Part shown: positions 12,166 to 22,038 of the stretch, piece by piece
How positions within the stretch are numbered: the first letter of the stretch is position 1
Layout of the letters: the number at the start of each line of letters is the position of its first letter
Source of the DNA: Monosporascus cannonballus
Lineage: Eukaryota > Ascomycota > Sordariomycetes > Xylariales
Assembly (NCBI GenBank): GCA_004154925.1
Contig: QJNS01000130.1
Coordinates: forward strand, 1-64,000
Direction of reading: 5' to 3'
Length of the DNA stretch: 64,000 nucleotides
Position numbers and translations under genes: made by a program
The notes under the pieces: model-generated
What the model was told of the DNA's origin: nothing
Databases searched by the model: none
Seen by the model: only the letters and a program-made list of their open reading frames with translations

Positions 12166-12521
12166 TTATATCGAGTTTATCAACGTCGCGTCAGGTGGGA
12201 ACTTATTTGCATATAGCTTCCCCAAAAGGATAGGCTTTGAAAAATAGATGTTAATTATGAGCAGCTAACCATACCAATATGACGTAGGATTTGAAAGCCG
12301 GGATGAATCTGTTGCCCTTCGAGTTCTAATCCGTAGACTGACTCAATTCCGGGTCCGTTTTACATGGCTATCCTATCGTCCGGAGGCAATGGAGTTCTGC
12401 GGCTAGGGCTCGAGAGCCTACGAAGAATAGCTGAATATGAAGCCATATCTAATTACGCAAGGAGTCTTCGTGAACTCTCAAGCAAATTTCACTCATCATC
12501 AAGTCGACTTTTAACCTCAAA

Positions 12522-12587
12522 ATGAAGGCTCTTCTCCAGGCTGTGGTACTTTCAGTTTGGGGCTCCTGGTGTCAGGGAAAATGGTAA
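12522..12587 (+). other. Possible first exon of a lost secreted-protein gene
   Basis: After a CT- and A-rich leader (CAAATTTCACTCATCATC ... CCTCAAAATG), an ATG opens a 21-codon signal-peptide-like frame beginning MKALLQAVVLSVWGSW. It runs into TGG-TAA, where GTAAAG could be a donor and TTTTCTAG near 12671-12678 an acceptor. No continuation is recognisable beyond that. It points away from the LysM fragment. This may be a gene remnant or chance. Confidence 0.2.
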
Positions 12588-13363
12588 AGTACGGAGTGAG
12601 AGGCAGAAGAAGCAGCCCAGCAGGTGGTTCATAGTATGGGTAGTAGATAGATGACCATTAATGCCTGCCCTTTTCTAGCTACTCGGGGGCGAAGCCCCCT
12701 ATATATACACAAATTGGAGCCATACTGGTGGGTCGCTGGGCCCCAGAAAGGGGGCCGCACCTTGGCACCTGACACCTGGGTCCGTGTGGGGTGATTCGCG
12801 GCCCGGACGGGTTGGTTGGCTAATTATACCAGGTTCCATACCAACTTTTGCTATATGGATATAGTCTCGATGTAATTTTTAGCCCTTTAGAACGACGTCA
12901 AGACTATACTAACAGCAATGATTCACACCTAGTGGTACTCAACGCGTCTGTTTACCCAGAATCCTATACGAAGCATACATGATTATAAAGAATGGTACAT
13001 TATCATACGAAGCCAGAAGCCTATGCTTGTGTCAGTGCGTACGTATGTGGGTGAGGTGCTTGCGGGTGAGTGTGATAAGCCGCTCGCCAGAGAACCATGT
13101 AATTCTATCACATAGATCAGATTGGCGTTCAGTGTCTTAGCCTGCAGTCTTGGTGTCATTATTCATAGCTCACTGCGCATCCCCATGGCCGTTCCGGGCT
13201 CAACACTGGTGAATGAAAGCAGAAGTAGCAATAAACTGGCCCTGGAAACAATCAGACTCAGCGAACAAAATGGACAAAGGTTATATGAGCCTCTCAAGGA
13301 GGCAAATATGATCCACGAATATACATGAGTCAGCTGCCTGTACGACTTTGTTGATTAACCGTT
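12588..13363. other. GC-rich hairpin segment and intergenic DNA
   Basis: GGGGGC-GAA-GCCCCC forms a perfect 6-bp stem at 12685-12699, and GGCCCC/GGGGCC forms a second at 12739-12756. The block 12680-12830 is richer in G and C than its surroundings. On the minus strand the first hairpin is followed after six bases by CTAG (12678-12675), a layout seen at Helitron 3' ends, though this alone does not prove one. The rest shows no gene; the short plus frame near 13122-13328 lacks an ATG start and known motifs. Confidence 0.4.
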
Positions 13364-14155
13364 TCAAGAGTCCTTGACAGCTTGGACGACGGCCAGGCTG
13401 GGTCGTTCCAGGAATAGCCGCCAAAAGTCAGGATCTCTTCGCATTATTTCAGCCCTCTCGTACGGGACGGTTTTAACATCAACCATACCAAACTTCTCAT
13501 AGATATCGGTCGACCCCGAGTATATGACCTCCAAACACGCGGCCTCAAACTCGATCGGCGGCGTGCAGTGTAGTGTACACATATACTTGACTCCCCCCGG
13601 GATGCGCTCAACCCACTTACACGAGCCACCGTACTTCCCGCTTTCGAGCGCTGGGCTCCAGGGATCTGCATCCCGCACGCCCACGAACCGCCCTCCGGGC
13701 CTGAGGTAAGACGCAATGTTGGAGAAGATGGTTTCGAGCAACTCCATGCTGTCCGCAAAGCTGAAGATCCAGTTCCCCATGACGACGTCGTAACCGTCCT
13801 CGCGCAGCGGCAGATGCGAGAGCGGCTTGGAGACGTCCGCCTCGAAGAAGCGGATGGTGTTGTTATTCGCTTTTGACTCGCGGGCCCGCCGTCTCTCGAT
13901 CTCCTCGCCGATCCTCAGCATCTCCCGGGAGACGTCCACGACGTCCACGCTGGAAGCACCTAGATCGATGGCTTCGCGCGCGTGCAGGCCCGTCCCGCCG
14001 CCTAAGTCAAGAATCGAGAGCCCCTCGCAGTTACCAAGTGCTAGCTTAATAAGCTGCGATTCTAGCTGGCCAGAGGGAAGTAGACCGTAGTTATTATAGG
14101 TTCTTGCTAAGGCATCATAGTCTTTCTTCGCTCGGTCTTGCTGTGATAGGGACAT
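13364..14155 (-). CDS. SAM-dependent class I methyltransferase
   Basis: A single-exon frame of 263 residues. Motif I is ILDLGGGTGLHAREA near residues 48-62, the acidic motif II is VDVVDVS near 69-75, a motif III-like FFEADVS lies near 102-108, and DGYDVVMGNWIFSF near 118-131 is the post-II strand. The LRPGGRFVGV loop near 151-160 is typical of Methyltransf_25/11-type small-molecule enzymes in fungal secondary-metabolite loci. Inferred role: O-, N- or C-methylation of a small molecule in the cytosol. The C-terminal cap is family-variable, so the substrate cannot be told. It lies co-directional with the monooxygenase pseudogene 716 bp away. It looks intact. Confidence 0.88.
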   Translation of the reverse strand: MSLSQQDRAKKDYDALARTYNNYGLLPSGQLESQLIKLALGNCEGLSILDLGGGTGLHAREAIDLGASSVDVVDVSREMLRIGEEIERRRARESKANNNTIRFFEADVSKPLSHLPLREDGYDVVMGNWIFSFADSMELLETIFSNIASYLRPGGRFVGVRDADPWSPALESGKYGGSCKWVERIPGGVKYMCTLHCTPPIEFEAACLEVIYSGSTDIYEKFGMVDVKTVPYERAEIMRRDPDFWRLFLERPSLAVVQAVKDS

Positions 14156-14871
14156 TGTAGGTCTGTCAGCTGTATAAACCTGACGGGCTCAAGAAGCAAG
14201 ACACTGCTCTTCTGGTAATTAGAGTGAGTTATTGAGACGAATTGACAAAACTATATCATTTACTTGGAGACTAACATGCGTCCTTTTTTGTACTATGAAC
14301 TGTTTCTAGTCTTGAATTTTCCAAGAAAACTCACTGTTCCGGTACCTTGTAGATCACCCCGCATTGGATATAGGGAAGACGTTAGTCATCAAGGATCTCA
14401 GTGGAATCTGATTATCCCTGGTCATACAGTGTAATTTATGCCGGATATATCGCCGCGGGACGAGATAAGAATACTCTAACCTGTCTTGATTTGATCACGA
14501 CAGCCGATGATAAACGTGTGTTGCAAATGGGATCTTTTAGGGGTAGGCAAAGCAGTTTTTTCCCTCTCATATTCTTTTTCTGCTCTCGTACCGTCAATGG
14601 TGCACACGTGATTGGTCCAACACCATCCCTTGCTCCTAACGAGCCATCATGGCTAACGGGCGTCTACTACACCTCCTTTACATAGTTTAATGTGTTATTC
14701 GACGAAGTAAAGCGGGCTGTTACGTCTCATCTTCCCAGGCCTACTGCTATCCTCTATTCCGACACACCCGAGGCTGTTGGCAACCCGGACTTGCTGACTT
14801 ACAGGGATGCCAACGGACATGGCGGCTTGGAACACCGAGGGAAGTCGGAGGACAAAAGTCAAGGCAAAGGC
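14156..14871. other. Intergenic, promoter side of the methyltransferase
   Basis: This holds the upstream region of the methyltransferase and the 3' flank of the monooxygenase. A plus-strand frame at 14692-14883 (contains HLPRPTAILYSDTPEAVGN) looks protein-like but has no ATG start and no family I recognise, so it is at most a gene remnant. Confidence 0.4.
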
Positions 14872-16554
14872 TTAACCGTGTAGGCTGCATACATTCCAGA
14901 GACCTTTTCCATCAAGATATTCCTTTACCTGCTCCTCTGTGCCCCGTTCATCGAATGATTTGAATACAGAACCGACGATAAGTTGGCCTACGATGGTTAG
15001 CTGGTTTAATCCAGAAAGCTGCGTCAACCGAAACACTGTACATAAGAACAACCAACCAAGTATCGGAAAGTTCGTCCACAGGTATATAAAGCAATAGTAT
15101 ATGTACTCAAAAATGATGTTGTTGATCTTCTTGTCAGTTAGATAAAGATTACGGGATCGAGCTCTGATGGTTGCGACCCTCGGATGACGAATCTCATATA
15201 GACCCTTGGACGATAATTCAATAGCCTCCTTGAGAGTGAAACCACCACCGTCAGTCTCGACCTTGGCGAGAAAATGAGATAGAAGCAGGGAGAAAGTCAC
15301 GCGGTCATCGAGAGCTTGACCAGCTCCTTGTCCGCTGGTGGCCGGCAATGTATGTTGTCACAGAAAAGAGCACCCCCCCTGCTGTTGGGCACCAATATCG
15401 GAGCCCAATAGCACTATATCAGTGGATCACCACCACCACTGGGATCACCGGTTTCGAGCTTCCTAGTTAACAAGTCAATATACCCTCAAGAGCTGTGCAC
15501 CTGATCCTTAGTAAGTGTGACATATGTGCTGCGTCTCCGAGGAGTACAGCTCCTCGTTCTCCCCAGTGTGGCAGGTCTGGTGTGGTCCATATTGGATATA
15601 CACGGTCCGTGGTCATATTCTTGATGATATACTGGATGACGGGGTCTTTCCAGGTCCCGTGGCGGTCTCGGAGCTGTCTTCGAATCTTCTCCGAGTTTAC
15701 GACGTTGCCGTCTGGAATATCCGGGGTTCCCCAATTGGACCACCACCCAAGCTTCCGCTGGGATTCAGGAGCTGCGGAACAGTAGCCAAAGGAACCGGTA
15801 GGCCCCAACGTGAAGACTATGCTCTTGTGTCTAGTGATGGCTTCCGGGATGTCTACGTCTATGAAGGACCCAACACCGCAAAATCCTCTGCAATGCTTTT
15901 TAGCTCCCGTTCGACCTGCTCTGAGCGTAATGTATTACACTTACTCGTAACGAGGAGCGTACTGGCGCTTATCTTCCTCCCCAAAGAGGCCCTTTTCACT
16001 ACGCTTCGTACACCGTCGGCGCCTATCACCAAGTCTGCATCCTCCTCTCCGCCGTCTGCGAACTTGACCACTGGCTTTTTTCCGCTCAAGTCAACGTCAA
16101 TGACCTTTCGATACTGGATCTTGTCGTTGCCGACGGCCTGGCGTAGGCACTCCCAAAGACCATATCTAGGGCATGATACAGTGTATTCTTGCGGGCACGC
16201 ATTGTCACCTGTCGACGTAACCGCAATACGGTGGCCACGTGCTGTCTTGAAGGTATAAGATTCGTTTTTGTATCCCCGAGCCTTGAAGATGTCATATAGC
16301 CTGGTGTCGATGTATCTTAACAGCCGGATGCTACTAGGCACCAGAGCAATGCTATTTCCAACAGCCGCAGTAGTGTCCGTGGGGTCACCTTGCTTCGATA
16401 AAGGGGGGTCAGGGGTTATGGAGGGAGTAAGCCCTTGGGGCCTGTGAGATTCATAGATGTGCATTGTGAGTAAATCTTGAGAGGGTAGAACTTTACATAG
16501 CTGCAGATATGTCGAAAGACCAGCCACACCCGCGCCTACGATAATGACCTTCAT
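14872..16554 (-). pseudogene. FAD-dependent monooxygenase, disrupted by an insertion
   Basis: The Rossmann motif VIIVGAGVAGLS is at residues 3-14. DLVIGADGVRS gives the DG motif, and AVLLGDAAH...TLPATSGQGAGQALDD gives the GD motif that contacts FAD and closes the active site. A 59-nt intron (15944-15886, GTAAGT donor, branch-like GCTAA, acceptor CAGAG) restores the frame. Without it the frame stops at 15859. The three coding parts 16554-15945, 15885-15523 and 15350-14872 sum to 1452 nt, exactly 484 codons, a normal family length. The GD motif is split after GDAAH by the 172-bp insertion plus duplication, which brings in stops (TAA inside, TGA just before coding resumes). The C-terminus has hydrophobic, membrane-like helices. 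The family hydroxylates or epoxidises aromatic, polyketide or terpene intermediates using NAD(P)H and O2. Now probably inactive. Confidence 0.85.
15356..15522. mobile_element. 167-bp solo-LTR-like insertion in the monooxygenase
   Basis: The insert begins TGTCACA and ends TGTGACA, a perfect 7-bp inverted repeat in TG...CA form. It is flanked on both sides by TATGT (15351-15355 and 15523-15527), a 5-bp target duplication. Removing the insert and one TATGT restores GDAAH-TLPATSGQG exactly, which fixes the borders. TG...CA ends with 5-bp duplication fit a solo LTR. A short MITE is the alternative. It is not related by eye to the large chromovirus LTRs elsewhere in the window. Confidence 0.85.
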
Positions 16555-17320
16555 GATGTTTTCGAAATTAATTACTTGGTGATGTGGACCGTCAAAGATT
16601 AATGTGTAAATCAGCTATACGAACGGATCTCAAGGTCTTACTACCTAAGCCATGCCAATCCACCCCCAGACGGTGCTTATAGTAACGCCTTTGGTGTGTT
16701 TCAGAGATGGCTCTAGAAAACACTTCCCAATGCGCCTGTTGTGAGACGGCGGCGTAAGAGACCCTGTCACCCCCCCTTCACCCCCAGAGGGGATACGCCA
16801 GGCCAAGCAATCGGGAATCTCGGAATGCTGGATAGGGGAACGAGAGCTAGATTGAGTGGATTTCGGGGCCCATTATGGTCACATATTAACCAAGTACTTG
16901 GGTACCTAATCTGCATGCTGCGGTTATAAGGTAAGCCGGAGAGATGCGCGCCGGTGTTAGGTAACACCATTTCGGTTTAGTTTGAGCAGGTTTCTCAGTA
17001 CGGTATTGGTTGGGGCGGGAATTCTTGTCAACCTCATGCGTAGTACCAGAATGGAAACTTGCTCACTCATTCCGTGACGTGTCACATGTGGCTGGCCATG
17101 TATCAGTAAATTTCGAAGAGATGAGCGGGAAATCGGTTAATTAACCAGCCGTATATTTCGACAGAATTCTGAAAGAAACATGGCCGCATTTACAGATAGA
17201 TATAGCATACCCAAGAGAGCTGTTCTTGGCCCGGGAACTGTCCGTCGCTCTTGAGACTGAATAAACTCTATGGTTTGATCCAGAATCTTCGTGGTCTCAG
17301 CAAAATCGTCCCAGGGAATT
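16555..17320. promoter_or_regulatory. Divergent upstream region, monooxygenase and ferric reductase
   Basis: The 766 bp between two divergent starts must hold both promoters. The inverted repeat GTGAC-GT-GTCAC at 17074-17085 resembles a bZIP/bHLH-type half-site pair and is the only clear symmetric site. No GATA-type iron-response consensus (ATCWGATAA) is seen. Confidence 0.4.
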
Positions 17321-19451
17321 ATGAAGCTACATTCACACGCACTTATCCTAGCATCTCTTGTCAGCACTACCATCGGTGGTGGACTCATTGGATACGGCCA
17401 ATGGTGGTATGACCCGAAATGTTGCTACTCATGCCGGGGGATCATCTCATCCGCTCCGCTCGACTGTCAGGATGGCAGCATGCACGGCATGGACATGGAG
17501 ATGGATATGCATGGTCCATCAAAGACGGCCCCCTGCATTGCTGATAACGAGGCATTTTTGACCACGCTCGCCTATTGCATCAACTCGACCTGTCAGGCCG
17601 ACAAGGTGCCCACATGGAAGATCGAGAAATACTGGGCTGACCAGGCGACCGGAGATCCGGGCATCCCGGCCAAATGGACGTACGGGGGGGCTCTCACGCA
17701 GGTAGCACAACCACCGAACAGAGTATGGGAGAACGGGGAAGTTCTGAACTACACGGCTCTGCTCTCTACTAGTGATTACGAGTACCAGAGGTCATTCAAT
17801 GACCTCTTCGACTGGGAAGAGGCTGTTCAGTCAACATACGTGTAAGATGTGGAAGCCTCTCTTGCCGCCGAATCTCTGCTAAGTGATTCTTAGTATAGTA
17901 ATCATCGCGGTTGGCGTTGGGACCCCATTGCTGGTGTCTCTCCTTGGGTATCTCCCGTACATGACTGGCTTCATCGACAAGCTCAAACCATACCTTGTAT
18001 ACCCCTCAACTATCGGTACGTACCACGTGCGGCCGCTTCCATGGCTCCTGGGGAACGCACCGACGATCGGCCAGGGTCTGTACATTGCCATGTTCGTAAT
18101 TCTGAACGTCATACTTGCTGCCGTCTCGTATCGGGGATTTGGTCGACCACACCCATGGGGCTTCTCCCAGGCCGGCGAGATCATGGCGTACGTCGGATAT
18201 CGGACTGGCCACATCTCTTTTGCGCTCCTTCCCCTAACCGTCCTATTCTCTTCGAGGAACAACATCCTCCTCTGGCTGACAAACTGGTCCTTCTCCACGT
18301 TCTTGGTTCTGCACCGTTGGGTCGCACGGATCTGCGCCCTGCAGGCTGTTGCTCACTCGATCGCTCTCCTCGGCGCTTATATTAGTAACGGTACTTATTA
18401 CGCGGAAGTCCATAAGCCCTACTGGGTATGGGGCATTGTCGCCACTCTCTGTCTCGTCATCCTTCTCTTCCAGAGTATGATATGGTTGCGCCGTGCGTCG
18501 TACGAGATATTCCTCATCCTGCACATACTCCTCACTGTCTTCATAGTCGTGGGTTGTTGGTACCACATAATATACTGGAAGGGGTTTACGGGGATCTACG
18601 AGTACTGGCTCTATGCCGTTTACGCCGTTTGGTTCTTTGACCGTCTTATTAGGGTACTACGGGTCTGCAAAAACGGCATTCGGAGAGGAACGGTGACGGA
18701 GATCACGCCTGACATCGTTCGTGTAGACATTGAGGGTCTGCGGTGGAACCCCGAACCTGGGTACCACGCCTATGTCTACTTTCCTACCCTCACCCCCCTC
18801 CGGCCTTGGGAGAACCATCCCTTCTCCGTTACCTATACAGCTATGCTCCACTCCAGGAATTCTAAACTCGCCAGCCCTAGAGGCTCGCTACGACGCCAGC
18901 CGTCTGACGAAGACAAAGTAGAAGAGGGCAATGGGAAGACTATGGTGATGACGGTTTCCCACCACCCAAACGGGACGAACAGTATCACTACATACATAAA
19001 GAAGCACACCGGTATTACTAACTACCTCCGAGGTCACTCCAGCCTGTCCGTGCTCCTCGACGGGCCCTACCGAGGCAACCCGAGCGAGAGCATACTGAAG
19101 TGCGACCGCGTGCTACTCATTGGTGGTGGTATCGGAATTACCGGCTTACTCACATGGGTGCACGCGCATGTCAACGTCAAGCTCGCCTGGTGCGTCAAGC
19201 ACGCTGCTGAAGGCCTCGTGCAAGATCTTGCGATGGCCCTTGATAACATTGCCGACAAGGAAGTCTTGATCGGCAAGAGGCTGGACGTGCATTCGTTGCT
19301 GGCGCAAGAGGCGCAGGCCGGATGGGATAGAGTTGGCGTAGTGGTATGCGGGCCGGCGGAGCTCTGCGACGCGGTACGCGCGGCAGCCGTGAGCTTCGGA
19401 AGACAGGAGAAGACGTTCTTTGAGCTGGAGGTCGACGCTTTTACGTGGTGA
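17321..19451 (+). CDS. FRE-family ferric-chelate/metalloreductase
   Basis: Two exons, 17321-17841 and 17894-19451, join to 2079 nt, 692 residues, the usual FRE length; the intron is 52 nt (GTAAGA...TTCTTAG). The ATG at 17321 gives a signal peptide (KLHSHALILASLVSTTIGG). An extracellular, Cys-containing N-domain carries a Met/His run MHGMDMEMDMHG near residues 54-65. The ferric-reductase transmembrane domain keeps the paired haem histidines (LHRWVARICALQAVAHSI and FLILHILLTVFIVVGCWYH). The FAD motif HPFSVTY, NADPH motif LLIGGGIGITGL and FRE end FFELEVDAFTW are present. Members move electrons from NADPH across the membrane to Fe(III) or Cu(II). Next to tailoring enzymes, it might instead serve a metabolite pathway, as some FRE-like proteins do. 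No damage is seen. Confidence 0.92.
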
Positions 19452-20825
19452 AGCAGGAGAGGTTGGTCGGGGGAAGCGCCGCATAGTTAGCCAGGCAGCA
19501 TGACCTACCTGTCTGACTTGGAAGTTGATGAAGACTGTAACGCTACGCCGATCACCACTCCAATTTATGCGTAGATCTCCACTCGGATGTACTTTGCCTT
19601 AGTCTCAAGGTTAGCTATTGGTATACGTAGTAGCTTCATTATTGACCCATTAAAGTTAGCTTCGCAGGGTCGGAGCTTCGGAACGGGCCGTTCTCGTTCT
19701 GGGCCTTGGCAGAGTTCCCCCACATGAGACGGTAGCCTTGGGTTGTGGGGCCGCGGGTTTGACCACAAAGGTACCCGTATGCATGGTATCTGCATCACAC
19801 CGTATGAAGATATGCTGTGCAGTACGCAGTCAACTCTGTGTGACATAGGTTGTGGAATCTTGGCACATAAAGTCGCCATTTACTTGGAGCTCCGACTGCA
19901 TCGTCTCCTATACTCGCCTGCTTTGGAATTGCATATCTGCCAGGTGAGCGAATCCATTATGTGCAAGGGCGGGCCTTGACCGGGCCACTCACCCCGCAGA
20001 AAGTGAGGGTCTGGGCACATATCTTACATAATCCTTGGCTGAATTACATGGTAGGCCAAAAGGGTGGCAGCCGCTAGAGCGGTCACCCACGTATGCATTG
20101 TCAGCAGCCAGTGAACCACAGCATACCTCTGTCTGGGCGGACGTACTAATTAATAAGAAAGATAGCAAGTTGGATTACTTTTGATAGATTCTATATACAT
20201 TACATGCCAAGTGGGTTCGCCCAACGATCCACGGGTTGCTGGTTCGGCGACTTCTAGACAGGAGTCATCCTAAATACGTAACGGCGTCTATTCCGTTGTA
20301 TAGCAGTATGGGATTAACTGAGAGGGAGAGCGGGCATGCAGGATGTTTATCACCATGCAGCAGGGGAGGTTGCAGAATTGGAAGCTGAATTGCGTTACTT
20401 CATATGATCCCTGACATCTTTTAGGGCTGTGCGAAGACGGGACTCCCAAGGTTATGGATACATTTAACAAACATATTCAATGTTGTGTGCGTGTTATTAT
20501 CATGAATATACAATCTGGTGTAAAATTGGAAGGGAGGTATCAAGGACTTTTATGATGAGCGTACTGCCTAGGTAGGCAAGGAATTAGACTTTCGGGCTTC
20601 AGAGCATAGCAGCAATGTGTTAACTCAACCAAGAAAAAGAATTTCATCACTGTCGTTCCTTGTATTACCTGGAGAGATCGAACACACCCCGCGAGTGCAA
20701 TTGGAACTATCAACATTTGGCAACTTATACAGGTGCTATTGCGTGTGGATTTCAAGCGAGCGTAACGACTATACAGTCCCTCCTTTAGTCCCTTCTACCA
20801 ACCGAGCCGTCTATTCCGCACCCAT
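19452..20825. other. Convergent intergenic stretch, nothing recognised
   Basis: This is the 3' space between the ferric reductase (plus) and the repeat protein (minus). Frames at 19565-19879 (minus) and 19743-19979 (plus) overlap and show no known motif. No transposon ends are visible. Confidence 0.45.
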
Positions 20826-21347
20826 TTAGTTGACTGTAGTTTAGTTAGCGTATATGGAGTTTCGCCCATTGATCCACTTACCAGGCTTGTTCTCAATGTT
20901 AAAGATCCTGCCCTTGGTGTTCGAGGCGTGAGTACCGTAGGAACGCTGCAGGTCCATTTCCTCCTCGGTGAGTTCGGATTCAGCGACAAGGCCATCCTTT
21001 GGCGGCCAATTGGCCTTCCAAGGTTGGGCCTTGGGCTTGCTCTCAATAGTGAAAATTCTGCCTTTGGTGTTCGAGGCATGGGTGCCGTAAGAGCGCTGGA
21101 GGTCCATTTCCTCCTCGGTTAGATCAGACTCAGCAACGGCGGCCTCCTCAGGTGGCCAGTTTGCCTTCCAAGGCTGGACCTTGGGCTTGTTCTCGATGGT
21201 AAAGATTCTGCCCTTGGTATTAGAGGCGTGAATACCATAGGAGCGCTGGAGGTTCATTTCCTCCGGCGTCTGCTGGACTTCGGCGGCCAGACCCTCAGCC
21301 GGGGGCCAGAACTGCTTCCAGGGCTGCGACTTGGCCAAGAGGGCCAT
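20826..21347 (-). CDS. Small protein of three 50-residue tandem repeats, unknown function
   Basis: Exon 1 (21347-20882) and an 8-nt exon 2 (20833-20826) are joined over a 48-nt intron with a textbook donor (GTAAGT), CGCTAAC branch and CTACAG acceptor, giving 157 residues ending KPVN. The protein is a 7-residue lead (MALLAKS) plus exactly three 50-residue units. Each unit starts QPWK..WPP, has an acidic turn (LTEEEMDLQRSYG), then THASNTKGRIFTIE and KPK. There is no signal peptide or membrane segment. The unit recurs every 150 bp with high DNA identity. An upstream in-frame extension to 21668 looks like 5' UTR because it lacks the repeat and the chosen ATG has a good context (AAAAATGGCC). I do not recognise the family; Trp-Pro-Pro and charged turns suggest a repeat binding module. 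Confidence 0.8.
20882..21326 (-). repeat. Three in-frame 150-bp coding repeats
   Basis: Three units of identical length, without indels, encode residues 8-157 of the repeat protein; the last unit is cut by the terminal intron. The first unit is the most divergent (PEEMNLQRSYGIH), and units 2 and 3 are nearly alike, so the latest duplication made unit 2 or 3. The block shows no C-to-T decay, as expected because it is shorter than the roughly 400 bp that RIP usually needs. Confidence 0.85.
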
Positions 21348-22038
21348 TTTTTGAATCTTTATTGAAAAGTAAGCTCTGCAGGTTATAATAAATATTATGC
21401 TCGTGGGAGTTGAGGTTCTGAAAGATGCTTCTGGTAGAACCTTTGGAGGGCCCGACCATATATATCCAAATATCCTCGCTATCCTCTCGCCGTCCAGTAG
21501 CTTCGGGTTGCCATCCCGAATACCAATTGCGTGAACTCGGTTGTTACGAGATTCACGGGTGCCGCACTGACTACTAGGTTGGGCATCCCGGGACTGATCA
21601 ACCATCTCTAGACGCATCAGGCTTCGAAAGGGTGTTACCATCGCGACACTTCGCAAGGGCACCTGCACGTTTGAGCATGTTTGAGCATGTTCCGGGGTCT
21701 AGCGTGGATATGCGGAGGAGCACCTAATGCTGTGAATCCATGTCGAGAAGGGCAAGAAGTCGTATCAAGGTTACTTCCGACAATATAGTCCAGAACATCC
21801 GTGTCAATACAAAGCGGGGTACCGTTAACACAAAGTCTCCTGGATCAGGCGAATCAAACCTTCTTGCTGCTCCTCGGCTCCGGCAATGGTGATCGTCTCG
21901 GCATTGTACACTTCAGCGCTAGTCGAAGATATATCTATCATTCTGTGAACCATTCATTTCGAGCTGATCTCTGCATAGCCGCTCATACCCAAAGTAGAAG
22001 TTTGTCGTCAAGCTCTCTGTTATCAGGTTGCGTCAAAT
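21348..22038. promoter_or_regulatory. Divergent upstream region, repeat protein and CmcJ/AsaB-like oxygenase
   Basis: These 691 bp lie between two divergent starts. A small duplication TTTGAGCATG x2 is near 21669-21688. No known factor site is convincing. Part is presumably 5' UTR on both sides. Confidence 0.4.

Noticed and set aside
13122..13328. Small plus-strand gene
   Set aside because: The frame starts at TTG, has no recognised motif and no intron or promoter support.
15356..15522. The insert in the monooxygenase as a spliceosomal intron or introner
   Set aside because: It has no GT...AG at its borders, internal GT/AG pairs do not restore the frame, and an in-frame TGA precedes the point where coding resumes.
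15859..15890. Frameshift in the monooxygenase
   Set aside because: A 59-nt intron with a good donor and branch, using the acceptor at 15886, explains the frame change and makes the total coding length divisible by three.
17879..18298. Minus-strand frames over the ferric reductase
   Set aside because: Antisense to a well-supported FRE gene, without a motif of their own.
21348..21668. N-terminal extension of the repeat protein to 21668
   Set aside because: The extension is in frame but lacks the repeat, is AT-rich near the inner ATG and reads like 5' UTR.
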